Shown piece after piece: positions 26,600-34,691 of a stretch of DNA of 64,000 nucleotides (its first letter is position 1; every line of letters starts with the position of its first letter). The stretch is from contig JAEPMI010000006.1 of the NCBI GenBank assembly GCA_017644045.1, positions 529,314-593,313 of the forward strand. The letters are read 5' to 3'. The notes beneath the pieces were generated by a model that was not told the origin of the DNA, made no database searches, and saw only the letters and a list, made by a program, of their open reading frames with translations. The position numbers and the translations under genes were made by a program. The DNA comes from Deltaproteobacteria bacterium. GTDB taxonomy: Bacteria > Myxococcota_A > Polyangia > Polyangiales > Houyiibacteriaceae.

Positions 26600-27205
26600 A
26601 TGCATCGCTTCCTTCTGGTCCTCTCTCTGGCGGCCCTCGGTTGTGGTGACGACGGCGGCCCGTCCCTCGAGATCGGCAACCTCGACGCGCTGTCCAACGA
26701 GGGCTGCGGCGCCCTGACCAGCTCGGCGATGGGTGTGGTCGCGGCGCTCGACGCCGAGTCCGCGACCGACGTCGTGATCACCGACTCCATCGCCTACGAG
26801 ATCACGGTCGAGGGCACCGGCTTCCTGACGCTCCGCTCACCGGTGGACCACCACGACTGGGCGGTCTTCGTCAGCGAGGGCACGACCATCACCTCGACGG
26901 GGCTCTTCTTCCCCGAGCCGAAGATCGCGGGCGCCTGTCAGGACTCGGGCCTCTGGGACTACCGGGTTCACGTGCACGCGGCGGAAGACTTCCTGCTCCA
27001 GCTCGAGGGCGACGGCACGGTCTGGTTCTACGCGGCGAAGACCCCCGGCGAGGAGCTGGACGACGGCGGGATGCATCACCACGACCACGACGGCGGGATG
27101 CATCACCACGACCACGACGGCGGGACGCACCACCACGACGAAGACGGCGGCGCGCATCATCACGACGAAGACGGTGGCGCCCACCACGACCACGACGCCG
27201 GTTGA
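26600..27205 (+). CDS. Lipoprotein with a His/Asp-rich tandem-repeat tail
   Basis: A 201-residue predicted lipoprotein: MHRFLLVLSLAALGC gives the lipobox. A beta-rich domain of about 130 residues with three cysteines follows. The C-terminus is five tandem 9-residue units of the type DGGMHHHDH (residues about 155-199), holding 14 or more histidines and many acidic residues. Such a tail should bind Zn, Ni, Cu or Co; that is inference. I do not recognise the N-terminal domain. Start chosen at the ATG heading the signal peptide rather than 11 codons upstream. It converges with a lipoprotein gene 3 bp away. Confidence 0.72.
   Translation: MHRFLLVLSLAALGCGDDGGPSLEIGNLDALSNEGCGALTSSAMGVVAALDAESATDVVITDSIAYEITVEGTGFLTLRSPVDHHDWAVFVSEGTTITSTGLFFPEPKIAGACQDSGLWDYRVHVHAAEDFLLQLEGDGTVWFYAAKTPGEELDDGGMHHHDHDGGMHHHDHDGGTHHHDEDGGAHHHDEDGGAHHDHDAG
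27062..27196 (+). repeat. Five 27-bp tandem repeats encoding a His-rich tail
   Basis: Five consecutive 27-bp units inside the preceding gene, encoding DGG-(M/T/A)-HHHD-(H/E). The first two units are identical at protein level, the next two differ at two positions, and the last reads DGGAHHDHD. Unit number could vary between strains by slippage. Confidence 0.85.
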
Positions 27206-27208
27206 CGC

Positions 27209-27796
27209 TCAACGCGCGCTGACGGTCGCGACCCGCTGAAGCCGCTCGGCGAGCGTGCCTTCGTGGTCGAAGAGCTTCCGCTGGTCGATCCGCAGCTCGA
27301 GCATCGGTCGGTCGCCCGGGTCGTCGAGCTCGAGCGGCGCCGGAAGGACGATGACCAGATCGAAGGGGTCCGCGATCGACTCGTTCATCGTCGCGCCAGC
27401 CATCCGACCGGAGAGACGAGCCGAGACGGAACCGAAGGCACGACCGTCGACGTGCACGACGAGGGCACAGTAGCGACCGGGGGCGGGGATCAGGCTCTCG
27501 TCGATCGTGCCTCCGCCTGCGAGGTCGAGCCGCCAGGGGCCGTTGCCGAGCTCGAGCTCATGGGCACGCGCCACGCTGCCGAGGGTCCACGCGGTCTCGC
27601 AGCGCCGGAGCTCGACGCCGTCGATGTGGAGGACCGCCTCCTCGAGCTCGACCCGTTCGCCCCCGCCCGTGTAGAACGCGACGGTCGCCGGCGCACCAGC
27701 GACGCGGACCTCGGCTTCGATGCCGGGCTCGTAGGCGACGCAGTGGAGCGCGACCACGCCGAGGAACGCCCCGAGGAAGCGGCCACGCTCAGACAT
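27209..27796 (-). CDS. Predicted lipoprotein of unknown function
   Basis: A 195-residue protein with a likely lipoprotein signal (LGAFLGVVALHC). The mature part is beta-rich, with two further cysteines (ELRRCETAW and GRYCALVVHVDG). No family is recognised with confidence. It overlaps the upstream outer-membrane barrel gene by 8 bases, so the two are almost certainly cotranscribed and may work together. The His-rich lipoprotein gene is convergent at its 3' end. Start is the ATG before the hydrophobic stretch. Confidence 0.65.
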   Translation of the reverse strand: MSERGRFLGAFLGVVALHCVAYEPGIEAEVRVAGAPATVAFYTGGGERVELEEAVLHIDGVELRRCETAWTLGSVARAHELELGNGPWRLDLAGGGTIDESLIPAPGRYCALVVHVDGRAFGSVSARLSGRMAGATMNESIADPFDLVIVLPAPLELDDPGDRPMLELRIDQRKLFDHEGTLAERLQRVATVSAR

Positions 27797-28664
27797 CGAG
27801 CACCACCGTGCCGAGCAACGCGACGCCCTCGCGATGGCCGCCGCGCAGCGATTGCACGACCGGGACCGACACGACCACACGAAAGACGAGGTCGTCTCCC
27901 GCGCGCGCCACGCCGCCCGCGCTGAGCCAGAGGATGGCGCCGCCCGAGTCCGCATCCAGCGCGCCATCGACTCGGTCCATGCCGTCGATGCGTCCGTCGA
28001 CGCCGACCTCGAGACCGACCGACCGGGGCTGCCACTGGTAGCGGACGAGCGCGCGACCGCTGGTCCCGCCTCGAACGTCGTAGCGGCCCGGTGTCGGAAC
28101 GACGACCGCGGCCATGGCGTGCACGGAGTGCGGCGCGGCGAAGCGCGAGTAGAGCACCCCCGCGATCGGGTCGACCGAGCCGGAGCCGGTCTGCAGATCG
28201 TAGGTCACCTGGTCGTCGCGCTCCGGCACCCGGGTTCCGGTGGGGAGCTCGAGCCCGAGGATTCCAGAAAGGAGATGACGCGGTGCGAGGGTTCGGTCTC
28301 GGTAGAGCACGACGCGAGCGCGCAGCTCGGCGTCGCCGAGGCCGAAGCGACGCTCCTCGGCGAGGTTGGGGTAGCGCACTCGCTGCTGGACCAGTGGCAG
28401 CATCGCCGAGAGCACCCAACGCTCGGTCGCGGCCCAGGCGACCCCGAGCTCGAAGCGGTGCTCGAGCAGCTCGAGCCGCTCCGTCCCGAGGCCGACTCGC
28501 TCCCGGCGCTGGCGAGCGCCGGCCGAGAGGCGCACACGGTTCCGATAGGGCTGGCCGACACCGACCACCGTGATGGTCGGGTCCCCGACCGTGCAGGTGC
28601 TGCACGCCTCCGCCGCGCTCGCATCCGCGAGCAGGAGGAGTCCAACGATGGCGAGCGTTCGCAC
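27789..28664 (-). CDS. Predicted outer-membrane beta-barrel protein with N-terminal CSTC
   Basis: A 291-residue protein with a signal peptide (MRTLAIVGLLLLADASAAEA) and a mature N-terminus carrying CSTCTVGDPT. The body alternates hydrophobic strands and turns, as in small outer-membrane barrels (RVRLSAGARQRRERVGL, RFELGVAWAATERWVLSAMLPL and so on), ending ALLGTVVLDV. Such CxxC-bearing putative barrels occur near metal-related genes in myxobacteria, but substrate is unknown. It overlaps the following lipoprotein gene by 8 bases. Confidence 0.65.
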   Translation of the reverse strand: MRTLAIVGLLLLADASAAEACSTCTVGDPTITVVGVGQPYRNRVRLSAGARQRRERVGLGTERLELLEHRFELGVAWAATERWVLSAMLPLVQQRVRYPNLAEERRFGLGDAELRARVVLYRDRTLAPRHLLSGILGLELPTGTRVPERDDQVTYDLQTGSGSVDPIAGVLYSRFAAPHSVHAMAAVVVPTPGRYDVRGGTSGRALVRYQWQPRSVGLEVGVDGRIDGMDRVDGALDADSGGAILWLSAGGVARAGDDLVFRVVVSVPVVQSLRGGHREGVALLGTVVLDV

Positions 28665-28735
28665 GTCAGCGGTATGGCGTCAGCGGCAGCGCGGATCAAC
28701 GCTTCCGGGCGCGGCATGTTGTCGCATCCGCGGCC

Positions 28736-29491
28736 CTACCCGCGATCGAAGGGGAAGCGGAGATCGAGGGTCGGGAGCCAGTGCCAGCGGTCGCCGACCG
28801 GAAGGCGCGAGCGCGCCACTCGGAAGCCGAGCTCGAGGATGAAGTGCTCGGTGGGCTGGTGTCGGAGGACGCCCCCGAGCTCGACGGACCAGCCGCCACC
28901 CTCGCCGAGCAGCGCGAAGGTGGTTAGGTCGGCGCCGAGCCCGAACCCGTGAGGAAGCCTCCCCACGATGCTCGCCTCGACTCGAAGGACCGCGCTGCGA
29001 TGGAGAGCGCCGAAGCGCGGGTAGAGCCAGGGGAAGTCGAGAATGGCCTGATTGCCGGCGTCCCTCCCTCGCGGGGCGACCTCGACGCCGACGCCGAGCG
29101 TCGCGTCGACGTGCTCGGTGACGTAGCTCTGCAGATAGCGGAGGTCGATCATCACGGTCTCGATCGGCTCGGTGTCCGGCGGGAGCAGACCGCCCGCGCC
29201 CTCTCTCGACACCGCCCGGACGAGCAGCCCCGGGTACGTGAGCTGCGCACGGAGCGCGCCGTGCCACTCACCGCGCTGGAGGGCACGCCATCGCAGCGCG
29301 ACGTTCGGCATCAACCCGAAGAGCACCAGCCGCGACTCGAGCTGCAGGTCGTGACCGAGTCCGAAGCGCGAGGGCTGGAAGAGCGCGATCTCGTGCTCCT
29401 TCGCTCCGAGGACCCGCGCGCTCTCCTGCGGCGGCGGCTGCCCGGACGCCGACGCAGCGACCAGGAGGACGAGCAACGAGACCCACCTCAC
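28736..29491 (-). CDS. Predicted outer-membrane beta-barrel protein
   Basis: A 251-residue protein from a GTG start that overlaps the stop of the EEP-family gene (GTGA). The signal peptide is MRWVSLLVLLVAASASG. The mature part has repeated amphipathic strands (LESRLVLFGLMPNVALRW, AVLRVEASIVGRLPHGFGLG, WSVELGGVLRHQPTEHFILELG) and a terminal WLPTLDLRFPF strand typical of barrels. No named family is recognised. Coupling to the EEP lipoprotein suggests a shared envelope task. Confidence 0.6.
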   Translation of the reverse strand: MRWVSLLVLLVAASASGQPPPQESARVLGAKEHEIALFQPSRFGLGHDLQLESRLVLFGLMPNVALRWRALQRGEWHGALRAQLTYPGLLVRAVSREGAGGLLPPDTEPIETVMIDLRYLQSYVTEHVDATLGVGVEVAPRGRDAGNQAILDFPWLYPRFGALHRSAVLRVEASIVGRLPHGFGLGADLTTFALLGEGGGWSVELGGVLRHQPTEHFILELGFRVARSRLPVGDRWHWLPTLDLRFPFDRG

Positions 29492-30573
29492 GGGCCGAGC
29501 TCCAGGACGGCCGAGACCGGCGCGTGATCGGAGAGCGGCATCGTCTCGATGCCACCGCGCGCCATGTCCAGGTGAGTCTGGCTGCGCGTGGTGTCGAAGG
29601 AGAGGTTCGTGAAGAGGTAGTCGAGCTTGCGGTTCCAGAAACCGCGCCCGTCGACGGTGTGTGTGAAGTGGGCGGCGTTGTCCGCCTGGTAGTCCGCGAG
29701 GGGAATGGCGGCCGCGAAGTCTCGGTAGAGCGGCGTGGCCCAGTCGGCCTCGAGCGTGTAGTCGTCGGCGATGAACTCCTCGTCCTCGCAGACGGTGTCG
29801 GGGAAGTCGCGCTGCTGCACGGTCCCCGGTGGCAGCGTGTTCAGGTCGCCGCCCGCCAGGAACTCGATGCCCGCGGCGTCCCACTCGGTGAGCAGCTCGT
29901 GGAAGCGCTCGATCTGCGAGAGCTTCGTGCCGTCGGTGCCGTAAGCGGACGTGTGGAGGTTGGCGACGGCGAGCGTGCGATCGGGACCGAGCCGAACGTT
30001 CGCGGTGAGGATGTGACGGCGCAGGTAGAAGTAGCGCTCGATCGCGCTCTGGTCGCTGCGGAGCGCGAGCGGGATGCGCGCCGGATCCTCGATCGGAAAG
30101 CGCGAGAGGATGGCGCTGCCGTTGTCGATGGCGCCGAGCCCGTCCGAGGGAACGTAGTCGGCGCGCCAGCCGGAACCGTAGACCCCGTGGCTCAAGTCCG
30201 TGTGGTCGAGGAGCCACTGGAGCTGGTCCAGGTGGTCCGTCCGCTTGGAGTTCAGGTCGAGCTCCTGCACGAAGAGCACGTCGACGTCGAGCTGGTCGAT
30301 GGCCGCGGCGAGGGCGGCGAGGTTGGTCTCCACCTCCGAGCGCTCCATGAGCACCCGGTCGCCGAAGCAGTCCCAGAAGAAGTCGATGCGACCGCCGGCG
30401 AACTTGATGTTCCAGGTCGCGACCCGCAACGCGCTCGGCGCGGACGGCGCGGGCACCACCTCGGTCGCCTCGCGTCGGACGACGTCGTCCGTGCCCAGCT
30501 CCGTGTGGAACGGGTCGCAGGCGGCGAGCCAGACGCACGCCGAGAGCACCCCCACGATCGGCCGATGGGCCAT
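29488..30573 (-). CDS. Endonuclease/exonuclease/phosphatase (EEP) fold lipoprotein
   Basis: A 361-residue predicted lipoprotein (signal VGVLSACVWLAAC). The catalytic fold is the DNase I/EEP type: RVATWNIKFAG, VDVLFVQELDL with the metal-binding Glu, ANLHTSAYG, LAGGDLNTLPPG with the Asp-Leu-Asn motif, and the closing LSDHAPVSAVLEL with the catalytic Asp-His pair. The main active-site positions appear intact, so it should be a phosphodiesterase or phosphatase outside the cytoplasm. Substrate is not predictable. The start is at the signal peptide; an open frame extends upstream into the GFA gene's shadow. Confidence 0.82.
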   Translation of the reverse strand: MAHRPIVGVLSACVWLAACDPFHTELGTDDVVRREATEVVPAPSAPSALRVATWNIKFAGGRIDFFWDCFGDRVLMERSEVETNLAALAAAIDQLDVDVLFVQELDLNSKRTDHLDQLQWLLDHTDLSHGVYGSGWRADYVPSDGLGAIDNGSAILSRFPIEDPARIPLALRSDQSAIERYFYLRRHILTANVRLGPDRTLAVANLHTSAYGTDGTKLSQIERFHELLTEWDAAGIEFLAGGDLNTLPPGTVQQRDFPDTVCEDEEFIADDYTLEADWATPLYRDFAAAIPLADYQADNAAHFTHTVDGRGFWNRKLDYLFTNLSFDTTRSQTHLDMARGGIETMPLSDHAPVSAVLELGP

Positions 30574-30592
30574 CGCGCGAGTATAGCCGTGG

Positions 30593-31009
30593 TCAGCCGG
30601 CGCCGAAGATGGCCATCGCCTCGGCCTCGGAGATCTTCTTGGTGTCTCCGGCGAACGCGAAGGCGTGGGACTTCTTGTCGTGGAACCACTCGCGCACGAC
30701 CGTGATCCCGCTCGTGTCCTCGAGAGCGCCGAGCGCGACGTTCGCGACGCCCTGGAACTTCCCCTCGGCGGTGATCCGATAGAAGAGGCAGGAGCCACAG
30801 TCCGCGCAGAAGCCGCGCTCGGCCCAGGGCGACGACTGGATCACCTTGGCCTCGCCCTCGACCACTTCGAGGGACTCGACGTCGACTCCGATGAAGGCGC
30901 TACTCGACCAGCGCCGACACATGTCGCAGTGACAGGCCCCAGCCGCGTCACCCACCCCTCGAGCCTGGAGCACCACGGCCCCACACATGCATCTCGCTCG
31001 TCGATCCAT
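30593..31009 (-). CDS. GFA-family (Mss4-like) zinc-binding protein
   Basis: A 138-residue protein of the glutathione-dependent formaldehyde-activating family. The zinc ligands are CMCGAV, CHCDMCRRW and CADCGSCLFY, in family order, and the fold ends with the SGITVVREWFHDKKSHAF region. The family is found in many single-gene contexts and most members lack a tested activity. Start is the ATG at 31009; a GTG six codons upstream is possible. It sits 19 bp upstream of the EEP lipoprotein on the same strand. Confidence 0.85.
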   Translation of the reverse strand: MDRRARCMCGAVVLQARGVGDAAGACHCDMCRRWSSSAFIGVDVESLEVVEGEAKVIQSSPWAERGFCADCGSCLFYRITAEGKFQGVANVALGALEDTSGITVVREWFHDKKSHAFAFAGDTKKISEAEAMAIFGAG

Positions 31010-31096
31010 CGGCCCGGTGTCGCACACCCCCGGGACCCGTTACCAGAGCCTCGCTCAGCAACACCCCGGGGACACTCCCCCCGTGTGAATCGGTTG

Positions 31097-31993
31097 CTAG
31101 GCGACGACGGGGTGGATGGTGACGTCGACGACGTCGGGGAACTCGTGGCGGATGGTCTCGCTCGCGCGGGTGACGACCTCGCCCGCGGACGCGACCGAGA
31201 GGTGCGGCGGAAGGCTCACGCGCAGGTCCATGAACACCGCACCCGGCGTGCCACGGGTGCGGACCTGACCCACGGCGACCACCGGCGCGATGCCCTCGAC
31301 CACCTCGGCCACCGCCTCGGGCGAGACCAAGGCGCGGTCCGTGAGGTAGCCGAGGTTCTCCTGGATGACCTCCACCCCGGCCTTGCCGACGAGCACCGCC
31401 ACGACCGCCGCGACCGCGATGTCGAGGCCGGAGAGGCCGGCCCACGTGAGGGTCGTGCCGAAGAGGACACCGAGCGTGACGAGGCAGTCCGACCGCGTGT
31501 GTCGTGCGTCGGTCGCGAGGAGGGCGCTCCCCCAACGCTCGGCCTGTTTGGTCTGAAAGACCGCGACACCGAGGTTCACCGCGAGGGTCCCGAGCAGCAC
31601 GACGAAGGCGAGCGGACCCACGCGCGGCGCCAACGGCCGCCCGCTCGTCAGGCCGCCGACGATGTCGTTGGCGAGCCCGGCCGCGAGCAGGAGCATCGCG
31701 ACGCCGATCACCAGCGCCGCGACGACCTCGTTCTTGCGATGGCCATAAGGGTGGCGCGCGCACGGCGGGCGCGCCGCGAGCCAGACCCCGATCAGAGCGA
31801 CGACCGACGCGAGTCCGTCGGTCAGGCTGTGATAGCCGTCCGCCTCGATCGCGAGCACCGCGGCCCCGCGCCCATAGGCGATCTTCGCCGCTGCGACGAG
31901 CGCGTTGAGCCCGAGCACGACGAGCAGGACCCGGCGCACACCGCGAGTGCGGGCGGTGCGATCGGGCGGTCCAGCGTCGGTCGCCGCGGGCAC
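31097..31993 (-). CDS. Cation diffusion facilitator (CDF) metal exporter
   Basis: A 298-residue inner-membrane metal/proton antiporter. It has six predicted membrane helices. The transport-site motifs are EADGYHSLTDG in helix 2 and TDARHTRSDC in helix 5 (His and Asp ligands), followed by the cytoplasmic ferredoxin-like domain ending DVVDVTIHPVV. The HPYGHRKNE loop between helices is typical. Zn, Co, Fe or Mn cannot be distinguished from sequence. It is the last gene of a compact trio with the ZIP-like and Fe-S proteins (gaps of 1 and 2 bases). Start GTG at 31993. Confidence 0.9.
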   Translation of the reverse strand: MPAATDAGPPDRTARTRGVRRVLLVVLGLNALVAAAKIAYGRGAAVLAIEADGYHSLTDGLASVVALIGVWLAARPPCARHPYGHRKNEVVAALVIGVAMLLLAAGLANDIVGGLTSGRPLAPRVGPLAFVVLLGTLAVNLGVAVFQTKQAERWGSALLATDARHTRSDCLVTLGVLFGTTLTWAGLSGLDIAVAAVVAVLVGKAGVEVIQENLGYLTDRALVSPEAVAEVVEGIAPVVAVGQVRTRGTPGAVFMDLRVSLPPHLSVASAGEVVTRASETIRHEFPDVVDVTIHPVVA

Positions 31994-31994
31994 C

Positions 31995-32648
31995 TCACAC
32001 CTCCCCGAGCCGGGGAACGCGCGGGGCCTTCGGGCCGTGAGCGAAGACGTGGAGGAGGAGCCCGCCGATGAAGGCCTGGGTGAGCGCCATGATCGGGGCG
32101 CTGATCAGCGGCGCTGCGTGGTGCCCGACCCCGAAGCCGAGGATGGTCGCGACGCCGATGAAAGCGAGCGCGCCCGCCGCGCGCATCGGGTGGCGGTGGA
32201 GCAGCGCCCAGATGCCCATCGCCACCGGGAGCCGGTGGAGCACGACCGCGATTCCCATCGCGTGCTCGTGGCCGTGCTCGTGACCGTGGCCGCCGTGCCC
32301 ATGCGCGTCCGCGAGGACGATCGCAGCTCCATCCGCGAAGGCATGGAGGCCGATGCCGACCACCGCGAGGGCGACCAGCCAGCTACCGCGAAGCTTCCCC
32401 TTCATCGGCCCGTGCTCGAAGAACAGCGGGAGGGTGAGACCGACGCCGGCGCTCACGAGCGCCCACATGCCGCAGTGCTCGACACACTCCGGGAGTACGT
32501 GCAGCAGCACCAGTCCCGCGACCGCCGCGACCACGCCGACGTGGAGCACCTTGCGGAAGGCGCGATGCGACGAGCCCAGCGCGTGCAGCAGGGGCGCGAG
32601 CGCGAGCGCGACGAGTGAGAGGGCCAACAGTGAGAGCTCGGGTTCCAT
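31995..32648 (-). CDS. ZIP-like membrane protein with a His-rich loop
   Basis: A 217-residue polytopic protein of about seven to eight helices. The helix-4 motif GLHAFADGAAIVLAD matches the ZIP metal-transporter HN-x-x-DG pattern in outline. The following loop, HGHGGHGHEHGHEH, is His-rich. The helix-5 motif reads LHRLPVAMGIWAL; canonical ZIP has HExPHExGD, so one His and both Glu are missing. It may transport by a modified site or serve a regulatory role. The length is short but within the ZIP range. Start ATG at 32648, two bases after the Fe-S protein gene. Confidence 0.7.
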   Translation of the reverse strand: MEPELSLLALSLVALALAPLLHALGSSHRAFRKVLHVGVVAAVAGLVLLHVLPECVEHCGMWALVSAGVGLTLPLFFEHGPMKGKLRGSWLVALAVVGIGLHAFADGAAIVLADAHGHGGHGHEHGHEHAMGIAVVLHRLPVAMGIWALLHRHPMRAAGALAFIGVATILGFGVGHHAAPLISAPIMALTQAFIGGLLLHVFAHGPKAPRVPRLGEV

Positions 32649-32650
32649 GG

Positions 32651-33733
32651 TCAATCCTCGATGATGGGCAGGCGCCGGCGGGGCGCGGACGTGGTGGCCG
32701 AAGTCGGCGGGGCCCAGTGACGGTGCGTGCGGTGCAGGAACACCGCCGTCGCCACGCAGGGCACGACGAAGGCGAGAGAACGCTCGAGCGCCGGCACCAG
32801 CCGGAGCGAGGGAGCCCCCGCGAAGAAGTAGAAGGTGGCGAACGCCGTGAAGGCGGCCCACGCGAGCACCCGCTCCCGGCTCGGGCCTCGCGCCTCGATC
32901 ATCGCGAAGACGCCGTAGCTGAGCGCCCCGAGGCCGAGGAGCACGCCGAGCGCCGCGACCACCGCCGGGACGTCCGCGAAGTAGAAGCCGTGGCCCACCA
33001 CGTGCTCGAGCGAGACCTGGTAGCGCGTCCACGCGCCGCCGAAGTAGGCCTCCCAGCTTCCCTCACGGAGGGCGTAGTAGGCGTAGAAGCCGAACACGAT
33101 GCCCGGGAACGCGTAGGTGGCGATCCGGCGCGAAGCGCGGTCCATCGTGCGGTCGAAGGAGCGCTCGCGGTCGATGTCGATGCACGGCTTGGTGCAGGCG
33201 CTGCAGCTCGTGCACGTCGAAGGCGCGGTCTCCGCGGTCGCGATGGGAGGCGCGCCATCGGTGTAGATCCGCTCGACCACGCCGACCGGACAGACGTACT
33301 GGCAGAACGACCGCCCGCCGAAGCGCGCGTTCACGGAGATCGCCAGGATGGGCAGCGCGATCAGGAAGAGGCCGAGCGCGAGGTGGTCGCCGTTCGTCGC
33401 GACGTGGCGCAGGGTGAGGCACGCGACGAGCACGCCCATGGACACCGTCATCCCATGCTGGCGGAGCCAACGGGGGATGCGCTTGTGCGCTCGAGCCGGC
33501 GCTACCTTCGCGCCGACGTGGCCGATGGCCGCGACCGGACAGGTGCTGCGCCATCGATAGACTCCGAAGAGGACGATGCCGAGCGGCAGGATGGGCATGG
33601 CCATCGTCCAGAACACGCGCGGTGCGAGTGGTGAGAGCAGCGCGAAGGCGACGAGCGCGAGGTAGAGGCCCACGGCCACCCATCGCGCTGCTCTCCTCCG
33701 TTGCTGTCCCACCATGTGCGCGTACTCCTCCAT
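32651..33733 (-). CDS. Polytopic 4Fe-4S protein of the NapH/NosR C-terminal type
   Basis: A 360-residue membrane protein with about seven helices. A cytoplasmic loop holds FCQYVCPVGVVERIY and then CTSCSACTKPC, a ferredoxin-like 4Fe-4S motif; the N-terminal half has RSTCPVAAIGHVG. This resembles electron-transfer parts of NapH, NosR and CcoG, which pass electrons across the inner membrane. It is the first gene of a trio with the ZIP-like and CDF genes, suggesting redox chemistry tied to metal traffic; that link is inference. Start ATG at 33733; ATG at 33715 is also possible. Confidence 0.78.
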   Translation of the reverse strand: MEEYAHMVGQQRRRAARWVAVGLYLALVAFALLSPLAPRVFWTMAMPILPLGIVLFGVYRWRSTCPVAAIGHVGAKVAPARAHKRIPRWLRQHGMTVSMGVLVACLTLRHVATNGDHLALGLFLIALPILAISVNARFGGRSFCQYVCPVGVVERIYTDGAPPIATAETAPSTCTSCSACTKPCIDIDRERSFDRTMDRASRRIATYAFPGIVFGFYAYYALREGSWEAYFGGAWTRYQVSLEHVVGHGFYFADVPAVVAALGVLLGLGALSYGVFAMIEARGPSRERVLAWAAFTAFATFYFFAGAPSLRLVPALERSLAFVVPCVATAVFLHRTHRHWAPPTSATTSAPRRRLPIIED

Positions 33734-34370
33734 CGCCTCGCTGAGCGAGCGGGCCCTTCGCCGCGAGCCTCGATGGGGGCTCTGCGGTCCTTCCTCCGAA
33801 CTCTGGTTTGCCGACGAGCGACCTCAGAAAACGATCTGAATCTCCGTCGCGACCTCTCGGTCTGGTCCCCGGCCGACCATCAGCGCATCGCGCTCACGCC
33901 CGGCTTCGTCTGCGTCCGACAACGAACGGCGCCGAGGGTTCCGGGCTTACACCCGAGCCTCGATTCTCACCCTTCGTCCCCCTGCTTCGATGCACGACCC
34001 CGGGACGAATTGGGGCGAGTCCCCCTCAGGGGTCCCCTTCCCTTCGTCGCCCCACGCTCGCCCATCGACTCCTCCTCCTCCTCGGTGGCGCCATCACCAC
34101 GCCACGGCTCATCCTACGTTCGGGCTCGCGCGTTTCATTCCCGGGTAGGTGGCAACGAAGGGCGGATTCGTGACCGGTGACCGTGGTTCCTGCCTGACTT
34201 CGCGCTAAACCAGAGTTCGTGATTCTGGATATGGGATCGGGCGAGGCATCCGGCTTCGCAATTCGTGATCCGCGGCAACGAAGGACGGCCCGTAGGCCAT
34301 TCGAGGCGCTCGGGCGCGGAGTGCGGCGACGGGGACCGGCGAGGGCGTATCCAGAATCACGAACTCTGGT
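33734..34370. other. Non-coding stretch with short repeats
   Basis: 637 bp without a convincing gene; the open frames here lack ribosome sites and codon bias. It holds two copies of the 13-mer CGAACTCTGGTTT (33797 and 34360, the second reaching past the stop of the downstream gene). There is also a 15-mer direct repeat GGCAACGAAGGRCGG at 34151-34165 and 34274-34288, and the left arm of the 28-bp inverted repeat. It looks like a site where repeat elements collected between the Fe-S operon and the small lipoprotein gene. Confidence 0.7.
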
Positions 34371-34375
34371 TTAGC
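34204..34375. repeat. 28-bp perfect inverted repeat flanking 116 bp (MITE-like)
   Basis: Bases 34204-34231 are the exact reverse complement of 34348-34375; the arms contain AACCAGAGTTCGTGATTCTG. The 116-bp core carries one of the GGCAACGAAGG repeats and no gene. Size (172 bp) and terminal inverted repeats fit a miniature element. No flanking target duplication is obvious. The right arm contains the TAA stop of the small lipoprotein gene, so it could also end that transcript. Confidence 0.8.
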
Positions 34376-34628
34376 AGCCGCAGGTGTTGTCCACGATGGC
34401 CTCGGTGCAGAGGCAGGGCGCGCCGCACACCTCGTCGCAGGCGTCGGCAGCCTCGGCCCAGCAGCCGGTCTGCCCGTCGACGCTCCGGACGTAGCAGTGC
34501 TCCGGTTCGGGGGGCGAGTCCGTCGCGGGCGCCTCGGAGCCGCCGGCGGCGTCGTCGGCGGGCGAGCTCGGCTCGGGCTCACCGCACCCGAAGAGGAGAG
34601 CGAGCGCCAGCGGGAGGGTTCGGATCAC
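34371..34628 (-). CDS. Small Cys-rich lipoprotein
   Basis: An 85-residue predicted lipoprotein. The signal MIRTLPLALALLFGC ends in the lipobox cysteine. A Pro/Ser/Glu linker follows, then a short domain with eight cysteines in about 40 residues (CYV, TGCWAEAADACDEVCGAPCLC, NTCGC), consistent with a disulfide knot. No family is recognised. The last codons and TAA stop lie inside the inverted repeat. Confidence 0.6.
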   Translation of the reverse strand: MIRTLPLALALLFGCGEPEPSSPADDAAGGSEAPATDSPPEPEHCYVRSVDGQTGCWAEAADACDEVCGAPCLCTEAIVDNTCGC

Positions 34629-34691
34629 CTCTCTTTGTCGCCAACACCGTACGTCGGCGCAAGTGCCGAGACGTCACGGCGCGGCTCGAGC

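Noticed and set aside
33701-34180. Open frames in the non-coding stretch before the small lipoprotein gene
   Set aside because: Arg/Ser/Pro-rich products, no ribosome site, overlapping frames of similar length on the same strand; looks like open GC-rich DNA.
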